Notes: generated by a model from the sequence alone, not told the origin. 64,000 nucleotides of DNA from Deltaproteobacteria bacterium (GCA_021824175.1 JAKALP010000007.1:62001-126000); one strand, 5' to 3'; numbered from the stretch's first letter, positions 16,175-25,503 are shown. Program-made: numbers and translations.

Positions 16175-16224
16175 TCTCGCACAAAGAAAAAGCAATTAAT
16201 CCATCTTCGTGGCTTTGTGCGAGA
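16175..16224. repeat. Inverted repeat TCTCGCACAAAG
   Basis: Twelve-nucleotide perfect arms at 16175-16186 and 16213-16224 surround 26 nt of A/T-rich sequence. It is the third distinct palindrome in the gap before the membrane spermidine-synthase-like gene and could act as a bidirectional mRNA end. Confidence 0.6.
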
Positions 16225-16285
16225 AATGAGCTCGATTTCTACTCATAACCCCAACCCCTAACCCGCCCCCCCATGACGGAAACCG

Positions 16286-19200
16286 ATGAAAGCAAAAGCC
16301 GCCGCCGCCCGTGCCGTTGCAACTTCTTCTGATCCACATCTGGCCCCCATTGTTCTAATCTGCTTTTTTCTATCGGGCATGACCGCCCTGGTCTATGAGA
16401 TAATCTGGATGCGCATGATCGAGCGTGTCATCGGCGGCGCGCCCTTTGCCGTCAGCATCATTCTGGTGGTGTTCATGGGCGGCATGGGCCTGGGCAGCCA
16501 TCTGGCCGGCAAACGCGCCGATCAGATCCCGGCCGCGCGCCTGATCCGGGCCTATGGGATGCTGGAGCTCTTCATCGGAGCCTATGCCCTGGCCATCCCC
16601 ATTCTGCTGATGATTCTCAAAATGCTTTATGGGGTGCTCTACAATGCGCTCTTTGCCCATCCCGTGTTCTACCATCTCTCTATTTTTATCGGCGCGCTGA
16701 TTTTGCTGGCGCCGCCAGCGGTCTGCATGGGCGCCACCCTGCCCATCTTATGCCGCTTTTACATCAGCCGGCTCAACCATGTGGGCTCCCACGCCGGATT
16801 GCTCTACGGATTGAATACTGTCGGCGCGGCCTTGGGTTCTCTGATTTGCGGTTTTTGGCTGATCGATGCCCTGGGGGTCTGGGGTACCATGCTGCTGGCC
16901 GTGATGTTTAACGGCACCATCGGCATGATCTGTCTGCGCCTGGGAAGCACAGCGGAAGGCTCTTCGCCAAAAGTCCAGTCCAAGGAGAAGAAAAAGCCGA
17001 TCGCTCCGTCGATTGCGGTTGATACGCCAAGCTCGCTCCCTGACCATGCCCACATCATCGCCGGCGCCCTGGTGATCTTCTTTACTTCCGGCTTTTGCGC
17101 CATGGCCTATGAAGTGATCTGGACCAAGCTGCTGGGCCTGCTCGTAGGCCCCACCACCTACTCTTTCACCATCGTGCTGGTGACGTTCATCGCCGGACTG
17201 GCCCTGGGCAACCTGGCCTTTGGCCGCCTGGCCGACCGCAGCGCCAATGCCGCCGTGCTGCTGGTGGCCAGCCAGATCGCCGCTGCCCTGCTGGCCCTGG
17301 CCATCAGCCAGATCCTGGGCAACAGCCAGCTCTTCTTCGCGAAATTGATTTACTCCTTCAAGGAGCACTTCGCCTTCCTCTCCCTGGCCAAGGCGTTGAC
17401 CCTTTTCGGCTTCATGATTTTTCCCACGTTCTTCCTGGGGGCCACCTTCCCGCTGGTCGTCAAAATCTATACCCGCTCGGTGGCGGACGTGGGGCGAGCC
17501 ATTGGCCGGGCCTATGCCGTCAACACCGTGGGCGCGGTCTTGGGCTCCTTTTGCGCGGGCTTTGCGCTGATTCCGCTCCTCGGCAAGGAAAACGGCTTGA
17601 AGCTGGTGATCGCCCTGCAACTGGCCGCCGCGGTAATCGTGGGCGCGGTGGTGCTGGCCCGCCAACGCGCCAAAGTCTCGTACTGGCTCGCTTTGGCCGC
17701 GGCCCTGGCGGCTGGGATCATCTTCTGTGTGGCTTATCCTTCCTGGGATCGCAAATTGCTGGCCACCGGCAAATACCATCGATTCGAGGCGAATACCGAA
17801 GTCGATGAAATGATTCTCAGCACCGGCTGGATGGAGGCCTTGTTCAACGGGCCGCGGATTCTCAACAGCGTGGATCGGGGCAAACTGCTTTACTACGGCG
17901 ACGGCATCGGTGGTTTTACTACGGTTTTGAAATATCCCGGTCCCTTTGGGGTGGATGAAATCTCCATGGCCAACAGCGGCAAAATGGATGCTTCCTCCGT
18001 GGCCGACATGAAGACCCAGACCCTGCTGGCCCACTTCCCCATGCTCTTTGCCAAGAGCCATCAAAAGGTGATGGTCCTGGGACTGGCCAGCGGTATCACG
18101 GCCGGTGAAACCCTGCATTATCCGGTGGGGCGACTCGATGTGGTGGATATCAATGACCAGGTGTTTACGGCCGCCAAATACTTCGAGCCCTGGAACAACC
18201 ACGTGTTGACCAACCCCAAGACCCGCCTCATTCTGCAAGACGGCATGGCCCATCTGGGGTTGACCCGCGAAAACTATGACGTGATCATCTCCGAGCCCTC
18301 CAATCCCTGGATGGCGGGCATGGCCAGCCTCTTCACCCGCGACTTCTTCGATTCGGCCGCCCAACGGCTGACCGCCGACGGAATTTATGTGCAGTGGTTT
18401 CACTGCTATCAGATGGATTGGTCTTCCTTTGCCCTCATCGGCCGCACCTTTGCGGAAGTATTCCCCGCCAGCCTGCTGGTCTCTTGCGAGCCCGGCGGAC
18501 TTTCCCAGGACTTTCTCTTTGTCGGGTTTAAAAACGAAAAAGGATTAAACTGGGACAACGCCCGCAAGAACATCGAATATACGCGCCGCTCCAGCAACAT
18601 CCATCTGGCCTATCCCGAACTCTTCCGGCGTTTGATTGTCTGCGAAGATCTCAAGGCCCTGTTCGGCGCCGGGCCGGTCAATACCTTTAACCGGCCGCTG
18701 CTGGAATACGCGGCTCCCAAACTGATGTACCAGGGTGAAGCCATTCATCAAGATTTGCTGCAAAAGGTGGCGCAACAGGCCTGGCTGAGCCCGGAGAGCA
18801 AATCGGCGGTCGAAAAAATCCGCGCCTCGGTGCCGGAGCAAATCGATTTCACGCGCTACGCCCTGTCGGTTTATGCGCCTTTCCCGAACATGGTGGATCT
18901 TGCCAGCGCCAGTTCCAATCAGAAAGCCGCCTACATCGATCTGCTCAAAACCTATTGCAGTCAACATCCATTGGAATTCAGCTTTATTCAAGATGAAGAA
19001 ATCGTGAAGCAGTTGCGCGCGGCGCAAATTGTCGCCCTGGAGAAGAAATTGCCGGACATTGCGACCAAGGCCCCGGCCTACTTCTTCCTGGCGCGCCTTT
19101 ACTCCGATCAGGGCCTGGACGATGAGGCCATCGCCAGTTATAAAAACGCGGTGCGCGAAGATCCGGACGATGCCGGCAGCCAGAATGATCTGGGGTATAT

Positions 19201-19780
19201 GTTGTCTGAAAAAGGCCAAACCGACGAAGCCATTGGGCATTTCAAGGAGGCCCTGCGCGTGCGGCCCAATTTTCTACTGGCCCTGGGCAACATCGCCTAC
19301 GCCTATCTGCAGCAAAACCGCCTGGATGACGCCCTGCACTATTTCAAGGAGACCTTGCGGGTGCATCCCGGCGTGACGGAATCCCTGATGCAAATCGGTG
19401 AAATCCAATACAGGCGCGGCCAGTTCCGTGAAGCCCTGGACTATCTGGATGCGGCCCTGAGCCAAAATCCGGATTTGACTCAAGCCCTGAATTTGATGGC
19501 CGTGATTCAGGCCACGGCGCCCGATGCATCGGCGCGCAATCCCAAAAACGCCGTCATTTACGCCCAGAAAGCGTGCGCCTTGACCGAAGAAAAGGATCCG
19601 CTGCTGCTGGCCACTCTGGCCGTGGCCTATGCCGCCGACGGCCGCGTTGACACGGCCCGGCAAACCGCTGGCAAGGCCAAAGCCCTGGCCCAGGCCATGG
19701 GCCGCCCGGAGATCGAACGGCAGGTGGATCAGCAGTTGAATTCGTTGTTAAAGCCCAATAGTGACACAGCAAAACCATAG
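16286..19780 (+). CDS. Membrane-embedded spermidine synthase-like protein fused to TPR repeats
   Basis: This 1164-residue protein has three parts. The N-terminal 485 residues hold two homologous membrane bundles; their openings GMTALVYEIIWMRMI and GFCAMAYEVIWTKLL show an internal duplication. A spermidine-synthase-like Rossmann domain follows (about 595-760: VMVLGLASGITAGE; LDVVDIND; IISEPSNPWMAG). The last 250 residues or so are tetratricopeptide repeats (YFFLARLYSDQGLDDEAIAS and similar). Such fused proteins are widespread but functionally obscure; the typical polyamine-binding residues are not preserved well enough for me to call it a real spermidine synthase. It sits in the inner membrane and may act on a lipid or envelope precursor or serve as a scaffold. 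It is monocistronic, with repeats on both sides. Confidence 0.85.
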   Translation: MKAKAAAARAVATSSDPHLAPIVLICFFLSGMTALVYEIIWMRMIERVIGGAPFAVSIILVVFMGGMGLGSHLAGKRADQIPAARLIRAYGMLELFIGAYALAIPILLMILKMLYGVLYNALFAHPVFYHLSIFIGALILLAPPAVCMGATLPILCRFYISRLNHVGSHAGLLYGLNTVGAALGSLICGFWLIDALGVWGTMLLAVMFNGTIGMICLRLGSTAEGSSPKVQSKEKKKPIAPSIAVDTPSSLPDHAHIIAGALVIFFTSGFCAMAYEVIWTKLLGLLVGPTTYSFTIVLVTFIAGLALGNLAFGRLADRSANAAVLLVASQIAAALLALAISQILGNSQLFFAKLIYSFKEHFAFLSLAKALTLFGFMIFPTFFLGATFPLVVKIYTRSVADVGRAIGRAYAVNTVGAVLGSFCAGFALIPLLGKENGLKLVIALQLAAAVIVGAVVLARQRAKVSYWLALAAALAAGIIFCVAYPSWDRKLLATGKYHRFEANTEVDEMILSTGWMEALFNGPRILNSVDRGKLLYYGDGIGGFTTVLKYPGPFGVDEISMANSGKMDASSVADMKTQTLLAHFPMLFAKSHQKVMVLGLASGITAGETLHYPVGRLDVVDINDQVFTAAKYFEPWNNHVLTNPKTRLILQDGMAHLGLTRENYDVIISEPSNPWMAGMASLFTRDFFDSAAQRLTADGIYVQWFHCYQMDWSSFALIGRTFAEVFPASLLVSCEPGGLSQDFLFVGFKNEKGLNWDNARKNIEYTRRSSNIHLAYPELFRRLIVCEDLKALFGAGPVNTFNRPLLEYAAPKLMYQGEAIHQDLLQKVAQQAWLSPESKSAVEKIRASVPEQIDFTRYALSVYAPFPNMVDLASASSNQKAAYIDLLKTYCSQHPLEFSFIQDEEIVKQLRAAQIVALEKKLPDIATKAPAYFFLARLYSDQGLDDEAIASYKNAVREDPDDAGSQNDLGYMLSEKGQTDEAIGHFKEALRVRPNFLLALGNIAYAYLQQNRLDDALHYFKETLRVHPGVTESLMQIGEIQYRRGQFREALDYLDAALSQNPDLTQALNLMAVIQATAPDASARNPKNAVIYAQKACALTEEKDPLLLATLAVAYAADGRVDTARQTAGKAKALAQAMGRPEIERQVDQQLNSLLKPNSDTAKP

Positions 19781-19814
19781 GGTGGTGTGATCACCATCAA
19801 TCCTGCCTTTCGGC

Positions 19815-19880
19815 CATCGGTGCTATCTGTGTAAACCGTGGTCAATTTTTCTACCACGGATTACACTGATCACACGGATG
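19815..19880. repeat. Inverted repeat, ATCCGTG family copy 2
   Basis: Imperfect arms (CATCGGTGCTATCTGTGTAA and, inverted, CATCCGTGTGATCAGTGTAA) flank an A/T-rich loop. It is clearly related to the perfect palindrome at 16063-16130. It lies just after the TPR-fusion gene and could serve as its 3' hairpin. Confidence 0.75.
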
Positions 19881-19933
19881 ATGCTGAATTATGCCCAATT
19901 AAATATGGATTCGACTTTAACAGATTCAATCGA

Positions 19934-20137
19934 CTATCCCGCCCGGCCATCGTCGCACGGCTCGCCCATGTCATCTTCAAAACGCGAATGTTCGGCCGTG
20001 CCTGAAAGGGTGCACTGCTTCAAGGGTTCCGGGGCCTCAACCATGGGCTGCCCGCAGCATTGAGGCGCGGCGGCTTTGGCGCTCACTTCTGTTTGGCCCT
20101 TGCAGTGGGCGCATGTGTAAGTTCTCTTCCTATCCAT
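19934..20137 (-). CDS. Desulforedoxin-like metal-binding mini-protein
   Basis: This 67-residue protein has the cysteine layout of a desulforedoxin domain: YTCAHC followed after 18 residues by QCCGQPM. It matches the N-terminal iron-site domain of the desulfoferrodoxin encoded at 58372-58746 (YKCNLC...VCCGQPM). It would bind one Fe(Cys)4 or zinc. A long acidic tail (EPLKQCTL...FEDDMGEPCDDG) adds two more Cys. An upstream in-frame ATG exists, but I chose 20137 because GGAGGCAAAAA precedes it. A redox carrier role in oxygen defence is an inference; a zinc ribbon is the alternative. Confidence 0.65.
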   Translation of the reverse strand: MDRKRTYTCAHCKGQTEVSAKAAAPQCCGQPMVEAPEPLKQCTLSGTAEHSRFEDDMGEPCDDGRAG

Positions 20138-20170
20138 TTTTTGCCTCCGATCTAGACTTTGGGCTGCTAT

Positions 20171-20318
20171 GTGAGGTGATTTCAAAATGTTCCATCGGGC
20201 TCAAGATCAAGGCGGGGTGAGGTGGCCAACCGCAGACATACACGAAGTATTTCGAGGATTGGCCACCTCGCCCCAACGCCGATATTGAGCCCGAGGGGAC
20301 GTTTTGGAAACACCTCAC
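20171..20318 (+). repeat. Dispersed hairpin element, copy B
   Basis: This 148-bp nested inverted repeat has an outer pair GTGAGGTGATTTC/GGAAACACCTCAC, a middle pair CGGGCTCAA/TTGAGCCCG, and a perfect inner stem (20219-20229 with 20259-20269, GAGGTGGCCAA). The conserved 29-nt loop is at 20230-20258. The stop codon of the cupin gene (20315-20317, minus strand) lies inside its right terminal arm, as if the element had inserted at the end of that gene. Confidence 0.88.
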
Positions 20319-20662
20319 TTGTGCCCCTCTTTGGGCACGATACAGATAAACCGAAACAGACCCGAGCCGGTATTTTTGAATTGATGATGGCTGCCGGCCG
20401 GCACATAGGCATACCCTCCAGCCTTGACCATGTGGATTTTCCCCTCGATCATCAAGGTGCCTTGCCCTTCGATCATGTAATTGATGTGAGGCCAGGGATG
20501 GGCGTGGGCCGGCGAGTACCCGTCCGGACCAAGTTCGATGATCCGCATCACATAGTCGCTCCAGCCTTGCTGGGGGCCGACCAGCACTTTGATGGCGGCG
20601 GCTTTGACTTCCGGGCTGTTCATCACAATGGGGGGCACATTTTGTTCCTGATCGACAATCAT
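20315..20662 (-). CDS. Small cupin-domain protein
   Basis: This 115-residue single-domain cupin has motif 1 around GYSPAHAHPWPHINYMIEG, supplying histidines and Glu for metal binding. Motif 2 is around AGGYAYVPAGSHHQFKN. Such proteins are metal-binding dioxygenases, isomerases or sugar/ligand sensors; the activity cannot be assigned. GAGGAAACGCC precedes the ATG at 20662, and an upstream in-frame ATG at 20767 lacks such a site. The stop codon falls inside repeat copy B. It is transcribed divergently from the lactate racemase gene, with 152 nt between them. Confidence 0.75.
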   Translation of the reverse strand: MIVDQEQNVPPIVMNSPEVKAAAIKVLVGPQQGWSDYVMRIIELGPDGYSPAHAHPWPHINYMIEGQGTLMIEGKIHMVKAGGYAYVPAGSHHQFKNTGSGLFRFICIVPKEGHK

Positions 20663-20814
20663 GGCGTTTCCTCGCTGTTGGATTGATGGATGGTCAGGAC
20701 TATAAGCCCTGGTGGGGGTTGAATCAAGGTTGAAGGTAGGAGGTATCAGGTATAAGGTGAAAACCATTGCACAGGTGGTTTTGGACTCCAGCAGTTCCGT
20801 GAAAGGGTAGCCTC

Positions 20815-22059
20815 ATGCCATTCAGCTTCACCATGGCCTATGGCGGCGGACAGTTGTCTTTTGCTTCGGCCGTGAAACCAATGATGTTGGAGGCGCGCGA
20901 ACCAATATCTCACATCGATCCGCCGCAATTCAGGCAGCGTTTGGATCAGTTTCTGACTCAAACCCGGCTCGATTTAAAACGCCCAGCCCTTGTGGTGGCG
21001 GACAAGACCCGGTTGTGCGGCTATCCCCAATATCTGCCGGTGCTGATCGAGGCCCTGGCCGCCAGGGGCGCCGACCTGGCTCGATTAAAGATCTTCATTG
21101 CCTATGGCACCCACGCCCGCCAGAGCGAGGCGGAATCGCTTGCCGCGTACGGACCCGTTTACAATCAATTTCAGTGGATTCACCACCAGTGCGGCGACGA
21201 TGCTGCTTTTGAGACCCTGGGCCGCACCCGGCGCGGCACACCGGTACGGTTGCGCAAGGATCTCCTGGCGGCCAGTGACCTGATCACCTTCGGCGCCATC
21301 TCCCATCACTACTTTGCCGGGTATGGCGGCGGCCGCAAACTGATCTTTCCGGGGCTGGGGGACAAGGCGGCGATCTACGCCAACCACGGATTATTTCTCG
21401 ACCGGGCCGGGCGCAGGCTGGCAGCGGGTTGCCAACCCGGCGTCATCGAGGGCAATCCCCTGGCCGAGGATCTGGTCGAAATCGAAGCCTTTCGGCCCGC
21501 GGACCTTGCCATCCATGGACTTCTCGACAGCCACGGTCAGGTGCGTGATTTTCTAGTGGGCCAGGGCGCGGCCCATTTTCAAGCGGCCTGCGCCCGACAT
21601 GGGGCCTGCTGTGAGGTGCCTTGTGCGCCCCATGATCTGGTCATGGCCTCCTGCGGAGGTTTTCCCAAGGATATCAACTTTATCCAAAGCCACAAAGCGG
21701 TTCACCATGCCGCGGCCTTTGTGCGCGACGGCGGGCAATTGATCGTGCTGGCCCAGTGTCCGGACGGCATCGGCTCCCAAACCTTTTTACCCTGGTTTGA
21801 AATGGGGGACTGGAACGCGGCCTTTGACCGCCTGGCCGCGAATTACGAGGGCAACGGCGGCACGGCCCTGGCCATGATGGCCAAGACCCGGCGCATCCGC
21901 ATCAGTCTGGTGACCGATCTGACTGCTGGCGTTGCCAATACCATCGGCGTTGAGCGGCTCTCTCCGGATCAAGCCCGCGAACGGGTGGCTGGGCATCGGG
22001 GAACTTTGGCGGTGATTCCTAATGCCAGCTTGGTGGTGCCAAAAGTAGGGAGAAAGTAA
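20815..22059 (+). CDS. larA: LarA-family nickel-dependent lactate racemase
   Basis: The 414-residue protein belongs to the LarA/DUF2088 family. Diagnostic segments are YGTHARQSEAE (ligand His and substrate contacts) and ISHHYFAGYGGGRKLIFPGLG, with NH a little later, which supply the His and Lys that hold the nickel-pincer cofactor. LarA interconverts D- and L-lactate; some homologues act on other 2-hydroxy acids. The D-lactate dehydrogenase gene follows 56 nt downstream, so the pair should allow oxidation of both lactate isomers. No larB, larC or larE genes for the pincer cofactor are visible in the window, so they would have to be elsewhere. AAGGGTAGCCTC precedes the ATG. Confidence 0.85.
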   Translation: MPFSFTMAYGGGQLSFASAVKPMMLEAREPISHIDPPQFRQRLDQFLTQTRLDLKRPALVVADKTRLCGYPQYLPVLIEALAARGADLARLKIFIAYGTHARQSEAESLAAYGPVYNQFQWIHHQCGDDAAFETLGRTRRGTPVRLRKDLLAASDLITFGAISHHYFAGYGGGRKLIFPGLGDKAAIYANHGLFLDRAGRRLAAGCQPGVIEGNPLAEDLVEIEAFRPADLAIHGLLDSHGQVRDFLVGQGAAHFQAACARHGACCEVPCAPHDLVMASCGGFPKDINFIQSHKAVHHAAAFVRDGGQLIVLAQCPDGIGSQTFLPWFEMGDWNAAFDRLAANYEGNGGTALAMMAKTRRIRISLVTDLTAGVANTIGVERLSPDQARERVAGHRGTLAVIPNASLVVPKVGRK

Positions 22060-22115
22060 AAGGCTAAAAGGAAGTACACTGGATTAATCCAGAAGAAGAG
22101 ACTATTGAAGTAAAT

Positions 22116-24974
22116 ATGTTCCGATTCCACAACAAGACCATCGCCGAACCTTTTGATGTGCTGGCCGACCTCCTCCAGGGCGAAGTGCACACCGATATCC
22201 TGCGCCGTTACCAGCTCTCCACCGACGCCAGCATTTTTCAAAAGATGCCAGCGGCCGTCATCTACCCCGCCACCCTGGAAGATGTTCAGGAAACGGTACG
22301 CTTTGCCGTCCGCTACGGGCTCTATCTGCATCCCAGAGGGGCGGGCAGCGGCCTGTGCGGCTCGGCCCTGGGTGACGGCATGGTGTTGGATTTCTCCAAG
22401 TTCATGAACCGCCTGCTTCATCTGGATACTTCCCAGGGCTGGTTTGAGTGCCAGCCCGGCTATCGCTTCGGCGAACTGGAGGCGGCGCTCAAAGGCACGG
22501 GCTGGTTCTTCCCGCCCGATCCCTCCAGCGGCGAGTATGCCACCTTTGGCGGCATGTGCGCCACCAATGCCAGCGGCGCCCATTCGGTCAAATATGGCAA
22601 TGTGGCCGACTATCTGCTCGATGCCCAGGTGGTGCTGGCCGATGGCTCGGCGCGGACCCTTTCCGAGACCGCGGCCACCTCCCTGGATCAACTGCCGGCC
22701 CATTTGCGCCAGCTGGCGCGGCTTTATCAACAACACGCCGCGACCATCGAAGGGGCTTACCCGGCCATTGCCTGCAACGTGGCCGGGTATAATTTGCGCG
22801 GGCTGCTGAAGGAAGAACATTTGCGGCTGCACCGCCTGCTCTGCGGCGCCGAGGGCACGCTGGGCATTTCTACCCGCCTGCGCTTCCGGCTCCGGCCCCG
22901 GCCAGCCGCCGACACCCTGGTGGTGGCCTATTTCGACGACATGCTGCAGGCGGCCCGGGCCGTGCAGTATGCCATGACCTTGTCGCCCTCGGGCATCGAA
23001 GTAATGGACAAATCCTTGCTGCGCGTGGCCTGCGACTCAGATCCATCCCTGCGCCGAAGTATTCCCGAGGGCATTGACAATGTACTGCTCATGGAGTTTG
23101 ACGGCCCCAGCGAAAGGGAGTGCGCCCGGCAGGCGGAGACGCTGCAAGCCTATCTGGCCCAAAACGCCCTGACCCGGCAGGCCTATGTGGCGGTATCAAC
23201 GGAAGAAAAGGAGAAATTCTGGGCCGTGCGCAAGGCGGCTGTTCCCACGCTTTACAAACTCAAGGGCCGCCGCAAGATATTGGCCCTGGTGGAAGACGCG
23301 GCCGTGCCCGTGGACCGGCTGGTGCCCTATTTTGAAGGTATCTATGCGATCTTCAACCGCTTGAAAGTAGAATTTGTGCTGTACGGCCACATCGCCAAAG
23401 GATTGATGCACACCCGGCCTTTGCTGGATTTGAAAGACCCCAAAGATGTGGATCTGCTGCGTCCCATTGCGGATGCGGTCTACGAATTGGTGGACGGCCT
23501 GGGAGGCACGGTGTCGGGCGAACATGGCGATGGCCGCCTGCGCAGCGCCTATGTGCGCCGCAAATACCCCACCCTCTTCGATCTCTTTGTACGTACCAAA
23601 CAGTTGTTCGACCCCCAGGGGCTGCTTAATCCGGAAATCAAACTCCTCGATGACCCGCAGCAAATGGCCCGCCATCTGCGCTACGGCCGCCATTATCACA
23701 GCGCGCCGGTCAAAGGCCTGCGCCTGAAGTGGTGCGATGCCTTCGTGGAAGAAGTAGAAAAGTGCCACGGCTGCTCCAAATGTACTACCGTGACCAGCGC
23801 CACGCGCATGTGCCCGATCTACAAATTCACCCGGGACGAAAACGCATCGCCCAAAGCCAAGGCCAATGTGTTGCGGGCCCTGATCAGCGGCGCGGTGGCC
23901 GATGGGACCCTCTATCAGCGCGCCTTGCAGCAGGTGATGGATCGTTGCGTCAACTGCGGCAGTTGCTCGCTGGAGTGCCCGTCCAACGTCAACATCCCTA
24001 AAATGGCCATGGAGGCCAAGTCCCAGTATGTACGGCGCTTTGGCCTGGGGCTGCCAGACCGTCTGGTCTCCCAGGTGGAAACCGCGGCCCGGCTGACCCA
24101 CAAACTGATGCCGGTGATTGCGCCCCTGACCCGTCCCAAACCCGCGCGTTTGCTGGTATCCTGGCTGACCGGGTTGGCGCCCCAGCGCGGCATCGTGCTT
24201 TTCGACCGCCGCCCGCTTTATGAGCGCCTGCCGCGCCTGACGACTGGCGATGGGCCCCAAGTACTCTTTTTTGCCGGCTGCTATGCGGCCTACATCCGGC
24301 CTGAATTGGGTCAAATCGCCGTTCAGGTGCTTCAACGCCTGGGGCTCGGCGTCCATCTGCCGCCGCAGTATTGTTGCGGTCTGCCCCAGCTTTCCAAGGG
24401 CTTGACCGCTGACGCCCGGCGGGCCGTCCAGCGCAACCTGGCCAGCTGGCGGGCCCTGCTGTCTCAGGTGGATCACGTCGTCGTGACCTGTTCTTCCTGC
24501 GGTTATGCCCTGATGCAGGATTGGGCTTATCTGCTGCCGCAAGAGTCCGTGGCCGCCGTGCGTGCCAAAACCATCCACATCAGCGACCTGGTTCTGCGCC
24601 ATCTGAATGGGACCCGGTTGGCGGTCGCGCCAATGCGCCTGGCCTACCATCAGCCCTGCCATCTGCGGTTGCAAGCCAATGCCGGCAGCTCCATGACATT
24701 GCTCAGCGCTCTGCCGGGAGTCAAAATAGAAGATTTGAAAAGCCACTGCTGCGGCATGGCCGGCAGTTGGGGGCTGCTGCGAAGAAATTATGATTTGAGT
24801 AAAACCATCGCCACGCCCATGATCCAGCGGCTGCAAACCTCGGGCGCTGATTGGGGTGTTACCGATTGCCCCACCTGCCAAATGCAGATGGAACACCTGA
24901 GCGCCAAACCCATTCGCCATCCGGTGGAGGTGCTTTGGGAAGCGCTGCGGGGGGAAGCCGCAACAAAGGAATAA
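22116..24974 (+). CDS. Fused FAD / FeS D-lactate dehydrogenase (2-hydroxyacid dehydrogenase)
   Basis: This 952-residue single-chain enzyme has an N-terminal FAD-binding domain (YLHPRGAGSGLCGSALG near 70-90) and an FAD-linked oxidase C-terminal domain ending at SGEHGDGRLRSAY. Two ferredoxin-type cysteine motifs follow (CHGCSKC...CPIYKF; CVNCGSCSLECP), then two cysteine-rich CCG domains (CCGLPQ; CCGMAGSWG). This is the architecture of GlcDF or Dld-II-type lactate dehydrogenases in sulfate reducers, which pass electrons from D-lactate to menaquinone or another carrier. Together with LarA it forms a lactate-use module. The start ATG at 22116 has only a weak ribosome-binding site, so coupling to larA is likely. 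Confidence 0.9.
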   Translation: MFRFHNKTIAEPFDVLADLLQGEVHTDILRRYQLSTDASIFQKMPAAVIYPATLEDVQETVRFAVRYGLYLHPRGAGSGLCGSALGDGMVLDFSKFMNRLLHLDTSQGWFECQPGYRFGELEAALKGTGWFFPPDPSSGEYATFGGMCATNASGAHSVKYGNVADYLLDAQVVLADGSARTLSETAATSLDQLPAHLRQLARLYQQHAATIEGAYPAIACNVAGYNLRGLLKEEHLRLHRLLCGAEGTLGISTRLRFRLRPRPAADTLVVAYFDDMLQAARAVQYAMTLSPSGIEVMDKSLLRVACDSDPSLRRSIPEGIDNVLLMEFDGPSERECARQAETLQAYLAQNALTRQAYVAVSTEEKEKFWAVRKAAVPTLYKLKGRRKILALVEDAAVPVDRLVPYFEGIYAIFNRLKVEFVLYGHIAKGLMHTRPLLDLKDPKDVDLLRPIADAVYELVDGLGGTVSGEHGDGRLRSAYVRRKYPTLFDLFVRTKQLFDPQGLLNPEIKLLDDPQQMARHLRYGRHYHSAPVKGLRLKWCDAFVEEVEKCHGCSKCTTVTSATRMCPIYKFTRDENASPKAKANVLRALISGAVADGTLYQRALQQVMDRCVNCGSCSLECPSNVNIPKMAMEAKSQYVRRFGLGLPDRLVSQVETAARLTHKLMPVIAPLTRPKPARLLVSWLTGLAPQRGIVLFDRRPLYERLPRLTTGDGPQVLFFAGCYAAYIRPELGQIAVQVLQRLGLGVHLPPQYCCGLPQLSKGLTADARRAVQRNLASWRALLSQVDHVVVTCSSCGYALMQDWAYLLPQESVAAVRAKTIHISDLVLRHLNGTRLAVAPMRLAYHQPCHLRLQANAGSSMTLLSALPGVKIEDLKSHCCGMAGSWGLLRRNYDLSKTIATPMIQRLQTSGADWGVTDCPTCQMQMEHLSAKPIRHPVEVLWEALRGEAATKE

Positions 24975-25233
24975 TTCTCGCACAAGTTTAATCCCCGATT
25001 TTGCCCGGACGGATGAAAGAGATTTTATGACGGGCTCTAAGACCCACGACACGATCCTCTCAACCCCCAAGCCTATGATAAGCGTTGCCGAATAAGGAAA
25101 AGAGTATTTCTCAGCCCCTCAGTCCCTCAGTCCCTTTGTCCCTTTGTCCCTTTCCAGGCCTAATGTTTTCCCGCCATCGGCCGATAATCTAAATATGGTT
25201 CGTTAAATCAACTCGTTGCGGAGGGAGCAGGCC

Positions 25234-25503
25234 ATGCGCCAAAGGGAGAGACGTTTGTTTGCACGCAAGGATTGCTGTATGCCGGTGGACTTCGATGATT
25301 ATCACCACGCTTATGCCGGTCAGATCCGTAATCTGGGCAAGGGCGGCGCTTTTGTGGAAACGGAGTTGGAGGAGCTACCGGAGATCGGCCAGGAGGTTTT
25401 TTTGACAATCCCATACCAGGAGGGAACCAACTTTCTGATTATCAAAGGCCGGGTGGCGTGGATTCATGAAAAGGGTGTGGGGGTTTGCTTTTCAGAGGCT
25501 TAA
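25234..25503 (+). CDS. PilZ-domain protein
   Basis: This 89-residue single PilZ domain would bind cyclic di-GMP. The RxxxR element is RRLFARKD near the start and the (D/N)xSxxG element appears as NLGKGGAFVE, with Lys in place of Ser. GGAGGGAGCAGGCC precedes the ATG at 25234; a TTG at 25216 is also in frame. It stands between the lactate module and the ABC transporter operon, which runs the other way, so its target is unknown. The final strand GVGVCFSEA is normal for the fold. Confidence 0.75.
   Translation: MRQRERRLFARKDCCMPVDFDDYHHAYAGQIRNLGKGGAFVETELEELPEIGQEVFLTIPYQEGTNFLIIKGRVAWIHEKGVGVCFSEA

Noticed and set aside
16748-18403. 551-codon minus-strand frame opposite the spermidine-synthase-like gene
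   Set aside because: Low-complexity antisense translation with no recognised motif.
23196-25070. 624-codon minus-strand frame opposite the D-lactate dehydrogenase
   Set aside because: Same shadow pattern; the plus strand has all FAD, FeS and CCG motifs.
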